Source of the DNA: an uncultured Saprospirales bacterium
GTDB lineage: Bacteria; Bacteroidota; Bacteroidia; Chitinophagales; Saprospiraceae
Direction: 5' to 3'
NCBI GenBank assembly: GCA_937864265.1
Contig: CALMIR010000185.1
Coordinates: 1 to 64,000 of the forward strand
DNA length: 64,000 bases
The notes under the pieces were generated by a model that was not told the DNA's origin, ran no database searches, and was given only the letters and a program-made list of their open reading frames with translations. Position numbers and translations under genes: made by a program. Position 1 is the first letter of the stretch. Each line of letters opens with the position of its first letter. Of this stretch, positions 9,348 to 17,890 are shown piece after piece.

Positions 9348-9355
9348 TAATTTTG
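9348..9355 (+). promoter_or_regulatory. -7 box of the sulfur operon
   Basis: TAATTTTG is an exact TAnnTTTG match, with its last base 31 bases before the ATG at 9387. No -33 box is present at the expected spacing, consistent with an activator-dependent promoter using the adjacent dyad. Confidence 0.5.
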
Positions 9356-9386
9356 CAGCATTATTCAAACGACAAAAAAAATTGTA

Positions 9387-10808
9387 ATGACGATTGAACA
9401 AATTTATACGGGATGCCTGGCTCAAGGCGCGTATTATATCGAAAGCGAAGGCGAAGCAGCAGTTATTGATCCACTTCGCGAAACACAGCCTTATATTGAT
9501 CGTGCTGCCAAAAACGGTGCTAAGATCAAATACATTTTTGAAACGCATTTCCATGCTGATTTTGTAAGCGGGCATTTGGACTTGGCTAAAAAAACAGGAG
9601 CTACCATCGTTTACGGACCCAATGCAGAAACTGCTTATGAAAAGCACCTGGCCAATGATGGAGAAAATTTTAAAGTAGGAAAACTTACAATCCAGGTATT
9701 GCACACTCCCGGACATACACCTGAAAGTACGACTTTCTTACTGTTGGATGAAAACGGCAAAGAGCACGCCATTTTCACAGGCGACACGTTGTTTATTGGC
9801 GATGTGGGCCGCCCAGACTTAGCACAGAAGAAAGGCAGCTTGACCAAAGAAGATTTAGCGGGCTGGTTGTACGACAGCCTTCGCCATAAAATCATGACTT
9901 TACCCGATGAAGTGATTGTTTATCCGGCGCACGGCGCGGGTTCTGCTTGTGGCAAAAACATGAGCAAAGATACCTGGGACACCTTGGGCAATCAAAAGCG
10001 CTTCAACTACGCGCTGAGAGCCGATATGAGCAAAGAGGAATTCATCAAAGAAGTAACAGATGGATTGCTACCTCCTCCCCAATATTTCGCTAAAAATGCC
10101 AGCCTCAATAAAACAGGCTACGACAGCATAGATGAGGTGATGGAAAAAGGCGTAAACCCCTTGTCGCCAGAAGAATTTGAATTGGTAGCGAATAGCATGG
10201 ATGCTTTGGTGTTGGATGTGCGGTCGAAAGAAGAATTTGTCAAGGGTTTTATTCCCAATTCTATTTTTATTGGGTTGGACGGTAGCTTTGCCCCTTGGGT
10301 AGGCGCTTTGATCATGGATTTGAAGCAACCTATCCTATTGGTTGCACCGGAAGGACGCGAAGAAGAAACCGTAACTCGCTTGGCTAGGGTAGGCTATGAC
10401 AATACCCTGGGTTATTTGAAAGGTGGTATTGCGGCTTGGGAAGCAGCTGGTAAGGAGTTGGATGAGATCACGACGATTGACGCCAAAGTTTTTGCCGAAC
10501 AAAAACAGGCAGATGACACCATCCATATTCTCGATGTACGCAAACCTGGAGAATGGTCAGCAGAACACTTGGAAGGTGCTCAGCATTTTCCGCTTGATTT
10601 TATCAACGACCACATGAGCGAAATAAAAGACAACGAAACTTATTTCTTGCATTGCCGCAGCGGTTATCGCTCTACAGTAGCCGCATCCATCTTAAAAGCA
10701 AGAGGCTTTGATAATCTGGTCAATGTACAGGCCAATTTTGAAGACTTTAGCAAAGCTGGAATGGCCATTACGGACTTTGTGTGTCCTTCTACCGTCGTAA
10801 AGGCCTGA
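9387..10808 (+). CDS. persulfide dioxygenase-rhodanese fusion (CstB-like)
   Basis: 473 aa, cytoplasmic. The N-terminal metallo-beta-lactamase domain (~1-240) is of the ETHE1/persulfide-dioxygenase type: metal motif THFHADFVSGH, then HTPGHTPEST, FTGDTLFIGDVGRPDL and YPAHGAGSACGK. A first rhodanese-like domain (~265-365) has DVRSKEEF but lacks the catalytic cysteine (LLVAPEGRE). The second (~375-465) keeps it in HCRSGYRS. This order (dioxygenase, pseudo-rhodanese, active rhodanese) is that of staphylococcal CstB, which oxidises low-molecular-weight persulfide to sulfite and combines it to thiosulfate. Whether the end product here is sulfite or thiosulfate is inference. First gene of a four-gene operon, 16 bases before the transporter. 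Confidence 0.88.
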   Translation: MTIEQIYTGCLAQGAYYIESEGEAAVIDPLRETQPYIDRAAKNGAKIKYIFETHFHADFVSGHLDLAKKTGATIVYGPNAETAYEKHLANDGENFKVGKLTIQVLHTPGHTPESTTFLLLDENGKEHAIFTGDTLFIGDVGRPDLAQKKGSLTKEDLAGWLYDSLRHKIMTLPDEVIVYPAHGAGSACGKNMSKDTWDTLGNQKRFNYALRADMSKEEFIKEVTDGLLPPPQYFAKNASLNKTGYDSIDEVMEKGVNPLSPEEFELVANSMDALVLDVRSKEEFVKGFIPNSIFIGLDGSFAPWVGALIMDLKQPILLVAPEGREEETVTRLARVGYDNTLGYLKGGIAAWEAAGKELDEITTIDAKVFAEQKQADDTIHILDVRKPGEWSAEHLEGAQHFPLDFINDHMSEIKDNETYFLHCRSGYRSTVAASILKARGFDNLVNVQANFEDFSKAGMAITDFVCPSTVVKA

Positions 10809-10824
10809 TAGCCCTAGGTAGAAT

Positions 10825-12576
10825 ATGAACGGATTGGCATATTTCCCGCTGTTAGAACAGTTGAAAGGCTACAATCGGGTCGCTTTCAAAGGCGACCTGA
10901 TTGCAGGCCTAACGGTGTGGATATTGCTTATCCCTCAGACAATGGCTTATGCCATGTTGGCTGGAATGCCCCCTATTTATGGGCTTTACGGCGGATTGAT
11001 TCCTCCACTGATGTATGGTTTGCTGGGAACTGCCAGGCAACTTTCGCTTGGCCCTGTTGCTTCTTCTTCATTGGTCATTTTAGCAGGTATTAGCCAAGTT
11101 GCAGCCCCGGAAAGTGCCTATTATATCGAAATCGTCATCCTTACTGGTTTTCTGATCGGAGTAGGAATGTTGATTTTAGGACTGTTCCGCTTGGGATTCC
11201 TCGCGGTGTTGCTGTCACAGCCAGTAATTGTTGGATTCACAGCCGCTGCCGGGGTAATTATTGGGGTCAGTCAACTCAAATATTTGTTTGGCATCCCGAC
11301 TCCGCATTTCGGACACGTCTTCGAAATCATCCTTTATACCATTCAACATTTGGGCGAAACCCATTGGTTAAGTTTTGCATTTTGCAGCGGGAGTGTTCTA
11401 CTCATGTTGGGTATAAAGCGGTTTTTTCCAAAAATTCCATCAACACTGGCCGTAAGTGTTTTAAGCATTTTGTTGACCTATTGGTTCAGGTTAGATCTTC
11501 TAGGTTTAGAAATAGTGAAAGATGTACCACAGGGTTTGCCCCACTTTGTTATGCCTGGTTTTGAGACCGAAAAACTCAATGATGTTATTGCTACGGTATT
11601 GGTAGGTATAGTAATAGGCGTAGTCGAATCCATTAGCATAGCAAAAGCGCTAGAAATAAAATCGAAAACGTACAAAATAAACCCCAGCCAGGAATTGGTT
11701 GCAGCCGGCGCTGCCCGGGCATTGGGCGGTCTTTTTCAAAGCTTACCGACTTCTGCCAGTTTTACCCGCTCGGCACTCAATCGGGAGTCAGGTGCCCAAA
11801 CGGGGATGGCCTCGGTTATTATGGTCATTATGACTGGGTTGACTTTGTTGTTCTTGACTCCCTTGGTGTATTATATGCCTAAAGCAGTGTTAGGTGCCAT
11901 CGTGTTCATGGCAGTGAGGAGTTTAATTGATTTCAAAGCGGCGAGGCATCTTTGGCATACACACAAGAGAGATTTCGCCATGATGTTGGCAACCTTTCTG
12001 GCCACGCTTTTTATCAGCATAGAGCTAGGTGTGGCAACAGGGGTTGCGCTTTCTCTACTACTGGTGCTGTACCAATCCTCCCGTCCGCACATAGCGATTT
12101 TAGGCCAACTTCCTAATTCCAGAGAATTTCGCAATGTCAATCGATTTCCAGAAGCCCATCAATTTGATGGTGTTGTTATTGCTCGATTCGATGCGCCGCT
12201 CTTTTTCTTAAACGCCGATTATTTCAGTGACTTTGTTCAGGAATCGGTTAAAAGCTGTACGGAAGATTGCCAATTGTTTGTATTAGATGGATCGAGCATG
12301 ACGGATATCGATTCGACTGGACTGCGTGCCTTAGAAGAGGCTTATCGCGATTTGAGCAGACAAAATACCGCTTTTTACTTGGCCGGATTGATAGGCCCGG
12401 TACGAGATAGACTTAATAAGTCTGGGCTGGCAGAAAAAATAGGTGCAGACCATCAGTTCCTGAATGTTTATGAGGCTGTTCAATCCTATTTACTCCAAGA
12501 AAAAAACAATCAAGAAGGTATATACTGGTCGGAAGCGGCTATTCAACATAACGAAAAAACGAATAAGAAACCATGA
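10825..12576 (+). CDS. SulP-family anion transporter with STAS domain
   Basis: 583 aa. SLC26/SulP fold with an N-terminal stretch (GDLIAGLTVWILLIPQTMAY, AGMPPIYGLYGG) matching the family signature, about 10-12 membrane segments up to ~420, and a cytoplasmic STAS domain (~440-560) with the conserved DGSSMTDIDSTGLRAL. Family members move sulfate, bicarbonate or other anions. The placement between a persulfide dioxygenase and a molybdoenzyme makes sulfate or sulfite the likely substrate (inference). Its direction, uptake of substrate or removal of product, is not known. The last codons overlap the next gene by four bases (ATGA), so translation is coupled. Confidence 0.88.
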   Translation: MNGLAYFPLLEQLKGYNRVAFKGDLIAGLTVWILLIPQTMAYAMLAGMPPIYGLYGGLIPPLMYGLLGTARQLSLGPVASSSLVILAGISQVAAPESAYYIEIVILTGFLIGVGMLILGLFRLGFLAVLLSQPVIVGFTAAAGVIIGVSQLKYLFGIPTPHFGHVFEIILYTIQHLGETHWLSFAFCSGSVLLMLGIKRFFPKIPSTLAVSVLSILLTYWFRLDLLGLEIVKDVPQGLPHFVMPGFETEKLNDVIATVLVGIVIGVVESISIAKALEIKSKTYKINPSQELVAAGAARALGGLFQSLPTSASFTRSALNRESGAQTGMASVIMVIMTGLTLLFLTPLVYYMPKAVLGAIVFMAVRSLIDFKAARHLWHTHKRDFAMMLATFLATLFISIELGVATGVALSLLLVLYQSSRPHIAILGQLPNSREFRNVNRFPEAHQFDGVVIARFDAPLFFLNADYFSDFVQESVKSCTEDCQLFVLDGSSMTDIDSTGLRALEEAYRDLSRQNTAFYLAGLIGPVRDRLNKSGLAEKIGADHQFLNVYEAVQSYLLQEKNNQEGIYWSEAAIQHNEKTNKKP

Positions 12577-14198
12577 GATACGGCTTTGTCATAGACAATA
12601 GAAAGTGCATTGGTTGCCATGCCTGTACCACGGCGTGCAAATCGGAGCACAACGTCCCTATCGGCGTCAACAGAACCTGGGTTAAACAGGTTGAAAAGGG
12701 GGTATTCCCTCATACGAGGCGGCTTTTCTCCGTCATGCGTTGCAATCATTGTACGGATGCACCTTGCGTAGAAATTTGCCCGGTAGAGGCGCTCTACTTT
12801 CGAGAAGACGGTATCGTCGATTTTGACAAAGACCGTTGCATCGGTTGTAAGTCTTGCATGCAGGCTTGTCCATACGATGCGCTTTATATTGACCCAGAAA
12901 CACATACAGCTGCCAAATGCAACTATTGCGCCCACCGGGTGGACATTGGACTAGAGCCGGCTTGTGTCAATGTATGCCCCGAGCATGCCATCATTTCTGG
13001 CGATATGGATAACCCCGAATCAGAGATAGCGCAGCTATTGGCGCGCCAACAAGTAAAGGTGCGCAAACCGGAAAAAGGCACACAGCCTAATTTGTTTTAT
13101 ATTGATGGTGACGAGGCCTCGCTGAATCCATCGGCAACACCCAAAACGGGGGAATACTTTTGGAATTCTCAAAGCCTGGGTGTCGGCCATTTCGCTAAAG
13201 AAGCCGAAAAAATGGCATTTTCCAATGGTGATGTGGTAGCAGCGGTGTTAGAGGCCAACAATCAATATACCAGTGCTGGGGATGTAGCCAAGCACGGCCC
13301 GAAAAAATCGGTGGAAGTATTGATGGGCAAGGAAGCTCGCCGCATTTATGATACGCCCAATAAGGGAATTCTTTGGGGATGGGAAGTGTCGGGTTATGTT
13401 TGGACAAAAGCGATTAGTGCCGGGGTATTTCTGGTATTACTGCTCGCTACTATGCTTGGTACAACTACACCTGGCATTGTTGCCGAATGGTGGACATTGG
13501 GCATCGGCTTGATCTTCCTTACCTTGACTGGCGCTTTGTTGGTCAAAGACCTGGATCAACCCCGTCGGTTTTTGTATGTGCTATTGCGTCCGCATTGGTC
13601 GTCTTGGTTGGTGAAGGGAGGGTATTCCATTACTTTGTATGGAGGTTTGCTGACACTTCTTGGCGTCATCCTATATTTTGAGTTGGATCAGTTGAAAATG
13701 CCTCTGATGTGGGTAACTGGCCTCACTGCGCTGCTAGTAGCGGTTTATACAGCCTTTTTATTTGGCCAAGCCAAAGGTCGGGATTTCTGGCAAAGCCCAT
13801 CCCTAGCTATCCATATGTTGGTGCATAGCTTTATGGCAGGGGCAGCTGCCTTAGCATTGGTATCGGCTCTTACTGATACTTCAGTAAGTTGGTCGGTATT
13901 TTTGGGTAGTGTGATGGCCATTGGGATCGTCGTGAACCTGTTGACAATGCTCATAGAACTGACAATGACTCACCCTACGGTGGATACCCACACCGTAGTC
14001 CACATGATTACTAAAGGCCGTTATGCCAGTAAGTTTTACCTGGGCGTGGTATTGATGGGCAATCTGCTTCCAATGGGTTTGTTGCTTTTCGGCAGCGGCC
14101 AGCCTATACTTTATCTGGCAGCTATACTGGTATTAATTGGCATTTATCTCACCGAATCCATTTGGGTGGAAGCACCACAACGCATTGCTTTAAGCTAA
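12573..14198 (+). CDS. 4Fe-4S ferredoxin-NrfD fusion subunit of a molybdoenzyme complex
   Basis: 541 aa fusion of an electron-transfer subunit and a membrane quinone-reactive subunit. Residues 1-170 carry sixteen cysteines in four clusters: C12-C15-C18-C22, CNHCTDAPCVEICP, CIGCKSCMQACP, and CNYC...CVNVCP, as in NrfC/PsrB/SoeB. After a linker (~170-265), residues ~270-535 form about eight membrane helices of the NrfD/PsrC/SoeC type. These two parts are normally separate genes. The protein would carry electrons between the catalytic subunit encoded next and the quinone pool. It overlaps SulP by four bases and is followed by the molybdoenzyme after 14 bases. No signal peptide is present, so the Fe-S part is cytoplasmic. 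Confidence 0.85.
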   Translation: MRYGFVIDNRKCIGCHACTTACKSEHNVPIGVNRTWVKQVEKGVFPHTRRLFSVMRCNHCTDAPCVEICPVEALYFREDGIVDFDKDRCIGCKSCMQACPYDALYIDPETHTAAKCNYCAHRVDIGLEPACVNVCPEHAIISGDMDNPESEIAQLLARQQVKVRKPEKGTQPNLFYIDGDEASLNPSATPKTGEYFWNSQSLGVGHFAKEAEKMAFSNGDVVAAVLEANNQYTSAGDVAKHGPKKSVEVLMGKEARRIYDTPNKGILWGWEVSGYVWTKAISAGVFLVLLLATMLGTTTPGIVAEWWTLGIGLIFLTLTGALLVKDLDQPRRFLYVLLRPHWSSWLVKGGYSITLYGGLLTLLGVILYFELDQLKMPLMWVTGLTALLVAVYTAFLFGQAKGRDFWQSPSLAIHMLVHSFMAGAAALALVSALTDTSVSWSVFLGSVMAIGIVVNLLTMLIELTMTHPTVDTHTVVHMITKGRYASKFYLGVVLMGNLLPMGLLLFGSGQPILYLAAILVLIGIYLTESIWVEAPQRIALS

Positions 14199-14212
14199 AA
14201 ATCACGAAAACC

Positions 14213-17074
14213 ATGGCACAAAATAAACCTACTTTCATTGAACGGATGGCTGAAAAAATTGGCCTTATCCCTGATTTGCACCAAAATAGAACCCAAGACC
14301 TCGACAGTTTGACGGAGATGGGGCAATTGACCAGTTTTCCGCCGATGGAGCAATGGGACGACTGGACGGAATACGAAGCTACGGAGCATCCCAAACGGGT
14401 GAAGAAAAACTATCGCCTGGTGCCCACCACTTGTTTCAACTGCGAGAGTGCCTGTGGTCTGACGGCATATATCGACAAGGAAACGAATGAGATCCGCAAG
14501 TTAGAAGGCAACCCCTACCATCCGGGGAGCCGCGGACGCAACTGTGCTAAGGGACCGGCTACGATCAATCAAATCACCGACCCCGACCGGATTTTATACC
14601 CGCTAAAAAGGGTAGGAGAGCGTGGTGCCGGTCAATGGGAGCGCGTAAGCTGGGATGAAGTATTGGACGATATTGCTGCTCGCATTCGCAAAGCACTGCA
14701 AGAAGGTCGCAACAATGAAGTTGCCTACCACGTAGGAAGACCTGGGCATGAGGGCTATATGGATCGTATTTTAAAAGCATGGGGTGTTGATGGGCACAAC
14801 AGCCATACCAATATTTGCAGCTCAGGTGCGCGGTTTGGGTACAACATCTGGTACGGGTACGACCGTCCTTCTCCCGATCATACCAATGCCAAAGTTATTT
14901 TGCTCATTTCAGCCCACTTGGAGAGCGGGCATTACTTCAATCCACATGCGCAGCGCATCATTGAAGCTAAAATGAAGGGTGCAAAGTTGATTTGTATGGA
15001 TCCGCGCCTGTCCAATACAGCAAGTATGAGCGACCATTGGATGCCGACTTACCCAGGCTCTGAGGCTGCCGTACTGTTGGCAATGGCTAAAATCATCTTG
15101 GACGAAGGCTTATACAACCGCTCTTATCTGGAAAACTGGACCAACTGGCAGGAGTATTTGCAAAAAAGGCATCCAGATGTAGCGGTCACTTTCGAGCACT
15201 ACATCGATAAAATGCGGGAAGAATATGCGGAATATACCCCTGAATTTGCGGAAAAGGAAAGTGGTATTCCAGCCAAACAGGTTGAAGAAGTAGCGCGTCT
15301 GATCGGCAATGCGGGTACTAGTTTCGCATCGCACATTTGGCGCAGTACAGCCAGTGGCAATCTAGGCGGTTGGGCGGTTGCCCGTTGCCTCCATTTCCTC
15401 ACGGTACTTACAGGTAGTGTAGGCACAAAAGGGGGGACTTCGCCAAGTGCATGGAATAAGTTTAAGCCCAAATTCTTTGACAATCCGCCAGCCCAGAAGT
15501 TTTGGAATGAATTGCATTTTCCCAAAGAATATCCCCTCGCATTTTTTGAAATGAGCTTTTTGTTGCCCCATTTTTTAAAAGAAGGGCGCGGTAAAATGGA
15601 TGTTTATTTCACCCGTGTTTTTAACCCCGTGTGGACGTATCCTGATGGTTTTAGCTGGATAGAAGCTTTGAGCGACCAAAACATGTTTGGGATGCATATT
15701 GCACTGACGCCAACTTGGAATGAAACGGCCTTTTTTGCTGATTATGTGCTGCCAATGGGCTTAGCTACCGAACGCCACGATATCAATAGTTATGAGACCC
15801 ATAGTGGTACCTGGATTGCCTTCAGGCAACCTGTGTTGCGAGAGGCTGCCCGGAGAGATGGCAAGCCTTTTACTTTTACGTATGAAATCAACCCGGGCGA
15901 AGTTTGGGAAGAAGACGAGTTTTGGATTGAATTGAGCTGGCGAATTGACCCAGATGGCAGCTTGGGTATAAGGGAGCACTTTATTTCTCCTTACCGGCCA
16001 GGTGAAAAAATCAATATTGATGAGTATTACCAATTTATCTTTGAGCACACCAAAGGATTGCCAGAAGTAGCTCGTCAAGAAGGTTTGACAGAACTGGAAT
16101 ACATGCGCAAATACGGGGCTTTTGAAGTTGAAAAACACGGCTATGATAAGCACCTGACGCCATTGAGCCAGTCAGAACTAGAAGGCACTACGGTTGATGA
16201 AAGTACAGGCAATATTATGAAAGCGGGTAAAGCTGTTGGGCTTATGATAAATGGCAAAGCAGTGACTGGTTTTCCAACGCCATCGCGTAAAAACGAGTTT
16301 TATTCGCAAACGATGGCGGACTGGGGCTGGTCGGAGCACGTCATCCCAACTTACATAAAAAGCCATATCCACCCGGATAATCTCGATAAAGAGAAAGGCG
16401 AATATTGCCTAGTACCCACTTTCCGTTTGCCAACCCTGATTCACTCTCGTTCAGGCAATGCCAAATGGCTCACCGAAATTTCCAATCGCAATCCAATTTG
16501 GATGCACCCGGAAGACGCACAGAGATGGGGCTTCAAAACAGGCGATTTGGTGCGCATGAATACAGATATTGGGTATTTCATCGACAAAGTATGGGTAACA
16601 CAGGCTATGAAACCGGGCGTAGTGGCTTGCTCCCATCACTTGGGGCGCTGGCGTCGGGCGCAGGATGCGGGCAATCGCTGGGCTACCAATACGGTAGATA
16701 TTTCTACCAATGGAAAAGGAGCTTGGAAAATGAACACCATTTCTGGTATTCAACCTTTTGAAAGTAATGATCCAGATAGCAAGCGCATATTCTGGTTCGA
16801 CGGCGGTGTACACCAAAACATTACCCACGCGGTTCATCCCGATCCGATTAGTGGCATGCACTGCTGGCACCAGCGGGTTCGCATTGAACGACCACAGGAA
16901 GGCGATAAATATGGCGATATCTTTGTAGATACCGCGAAGTCATTTGAAAATTACAAGGAGTGGCTGAAGCTGACCAGACCTGCGCCTGGGCCAGATGGGT
17001 TGAGGCGTCCACTTTGGTTCAACAGGGCTTTGCGACCTGCCGAGGAGACCTTTTACATCAAAGACGATGAATAA
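14213..17074 (+). CDS. molybdopterin oxidoreductase catalytic subunit, SoeA/PsrA-like, no export signal
   Basis: 953 aa catalytic subunit of the complex iron-sulfur molybdoenzyme family. The 4Fe-4S motif is C74-x2-C77-x3-C81-x29-C111. The likely Mo ligand is C202 in HTNICSSGARFG. A C-terminal molydop-binding domain is seen around NPIWMHPEDAQRWGFKTGD. The N-terminus has no twin-arginine or Sec signal, unlike PsrA, PhsA or TtrA, so the enzyme should face the cytoplasm, as reported for the sulfite-oxidising SoeABC. In this context sulfite oxidation is the best guess. Polysulfide or thiosulfate reduction cannot be excluded. The start was chosen at 14213 because it follows the previous stop by 14 bases. 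An upstream in-frame ATG at 14162 lies inside that gene. Confidence 0.82.
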   Translation: MAQNKPTFIERMAEKIGLIPDLHQNRTQDLDSLTEMGQLTSFPPMEQWDDWTEYEATEHPKRVKKNYRLVPTTCFNCESACGLTAYIDKETNEIRKLEGNPYHPGSRGRNCAKGPATINQITDPDRILYPLKRVGERGAGQWERVSWDEVLDDIAARIRKALQEGRNNEVAYHVGRPGHEGYMDRILKAWGVDGHNSHTNICSSGARFGYNIWYGYDRPSPDHTNAKVILLISAHLESGHYFNPHAQRIIEAKMKGAKLICMDPRLSNTASMSDHWMPTYPGSEAAVLLAMAKIILDEGLYNRSYLENWTNWQEYLQKRHPDVAVTFEHYIDKMREEYAEYTPEFAEKESGIPAKQVEEVARLIGNAGTSFASHIWRSTASGNLGGWAVARCLHFLTVLTGSVGTKGGTSPSAWNKFKPKFFDNPPAQKFWNELHFPKEYPLAFFEMSFLLPHFLKEGRGKMDVYFTRVFNPVWTYPDGFSWIEALSDQNMFGMHIALTPTWNETAFFADYVLPMGLATERHDINSYETHSGTWIAFRQPVLREAARRDGKPFTFTYEINPGEVWEEDEFWIELSWRIDPDGSLGIREHFISPYRPGEKINIDEYYQFIFEHTKGLPEVARQEGLTELEYMRKYGAFEVEKHGYDKHLTPLSQSELEGTTVDESTGNIMKAGKAVGLMINGKAVTGFPTPSRKNEFYSQTMADWGWSEHVIPTYIKSHIHPDNLDKEKGEYCLVPTFRLPTLIHSRSGNAKWLTEISNRNPIWMHPEDAQRWGFKTGDLVRMNTDIGYFIDKVWVTQAMKPGVVACSHHLGRWRRAQDAGNRWATNTVDISTNGKGAWKMNTISGIQPFESNDPDSKRIFWFDGGVHQNITHAVHPDPISGMHCWHQRVRIERPQEGDKYGDIFVDTAKSFENYKEWLKLTRPAPGPDGLRRPLWFNRALRPAEETFYIKDDE

Positions 17075-17341
17075 AAAATAATCCCCATCCGAACAGGCTA
17101 CCATGCTTTAAACTGATTGGAAGCTATAAAAAGTGTTGGAAGAATAAAACCAGATATTAGCATGGTGCCTGGCGTTGGGGGGGATATTGGAAATTGGGAG
17201 GATAGAAATAAAAAAAAATCCTGGGATTACAATTGTTTGGTATTTTGGAGCGGATTCAAGCTCCGTATATATGAATTGAAAGTGAAATTCTAATTAATTT
17301 GTCTTTTTGACGTGAGCTTGTGAAAAAGTAACACAAGAAAC

Positions 17342-17890
17342 ATGACAGATTGGATAAAAAAAAGCAGTGCGAAAGGACCGGATTTGAAATTATTTAAGGC
17401 GCGTTACGACCTCATGGTCAATCCCAGAAATGGTAAAAGCGAACAAATGATTATTCTGGAGTCCAACGATTCCGTTAATGTCGTTGCGCTTACACCTGAC
17501 AGACACGTGCTTTTTGTACGGCAATACCGCTTTGGAATAGCCGATTATACCCTGGAATTGCCAGGTGGAATTGTCGATGCACAAGAAGTTGTAGCCCATG
17601 CGGCTCAAAGGGAGTTGCGAGAAGAAACGGGGTATTCCAGCAATCGGTGGACCGAGTTGGGCAAAATTCCCTCCAACCCCGTTTTTATGAACAGTTACAT
17701 CCACCACTGGTTGGCGATGGATGTCATGCTAACCCATGAGCCGGAGCTAGACGACGGGGAAGCTGTAGAAACGGTGCTGATACCGCTGGAGACTGTACGC
17801 CAACAATACCAGAGCGGTTTTTTCCAACATCCCCATACGGTCAATGCTTTACTCCTTTTTTTTCATCATTTGGATAAGTTCAATGATTGA
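17342..17890 (+). CDS. Nudix hydrolase, ADP-ribose pyrophosphatase-like
   Basis: 182 aa. The complete Nudix box G-x5-E-x7-REUxEExGU is present as GIVDAQEVVAHAA followed by QRELREETGY. The preceding LELPGG and the conserved FVRQYRFG strand resemble ADP-sugar pyrophosphatases (NudF group). It would hydrolyse a nucleoside diphosphate linked to another moiety; the exact substrate is open. It stands alone and its last 11 bases overlap the 3' end of the convergent subtilase gene. The 267-base gap before it has no exact TAnnTTTG box; TTAATTTG at 17294 is one base off. Confidence 0.85.
   Translation: MTDWIKKSSAKGPDLKLFKARYDLMVNPRNGKSEQMIILESNDSVNVVALTPDRHVLFVRQYRFGIADYTLELPGGIVDAQEVVAHAAQRELREETGYSSNRWTELGKIPSNPVFMNSYIHHWLAMDVMLTHEPELDDGEAVETVLIPLETVRQQYQSGFFQHPHTVNALLLFFHHLDKFND

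Noticed and set aside
9276-9716. A 146-codon minus-strand frame across the sulfur operon promoter
   Set aside because: It is antisense to the dioxygenase gene and would cover its operator; residue composition is not protein-like.
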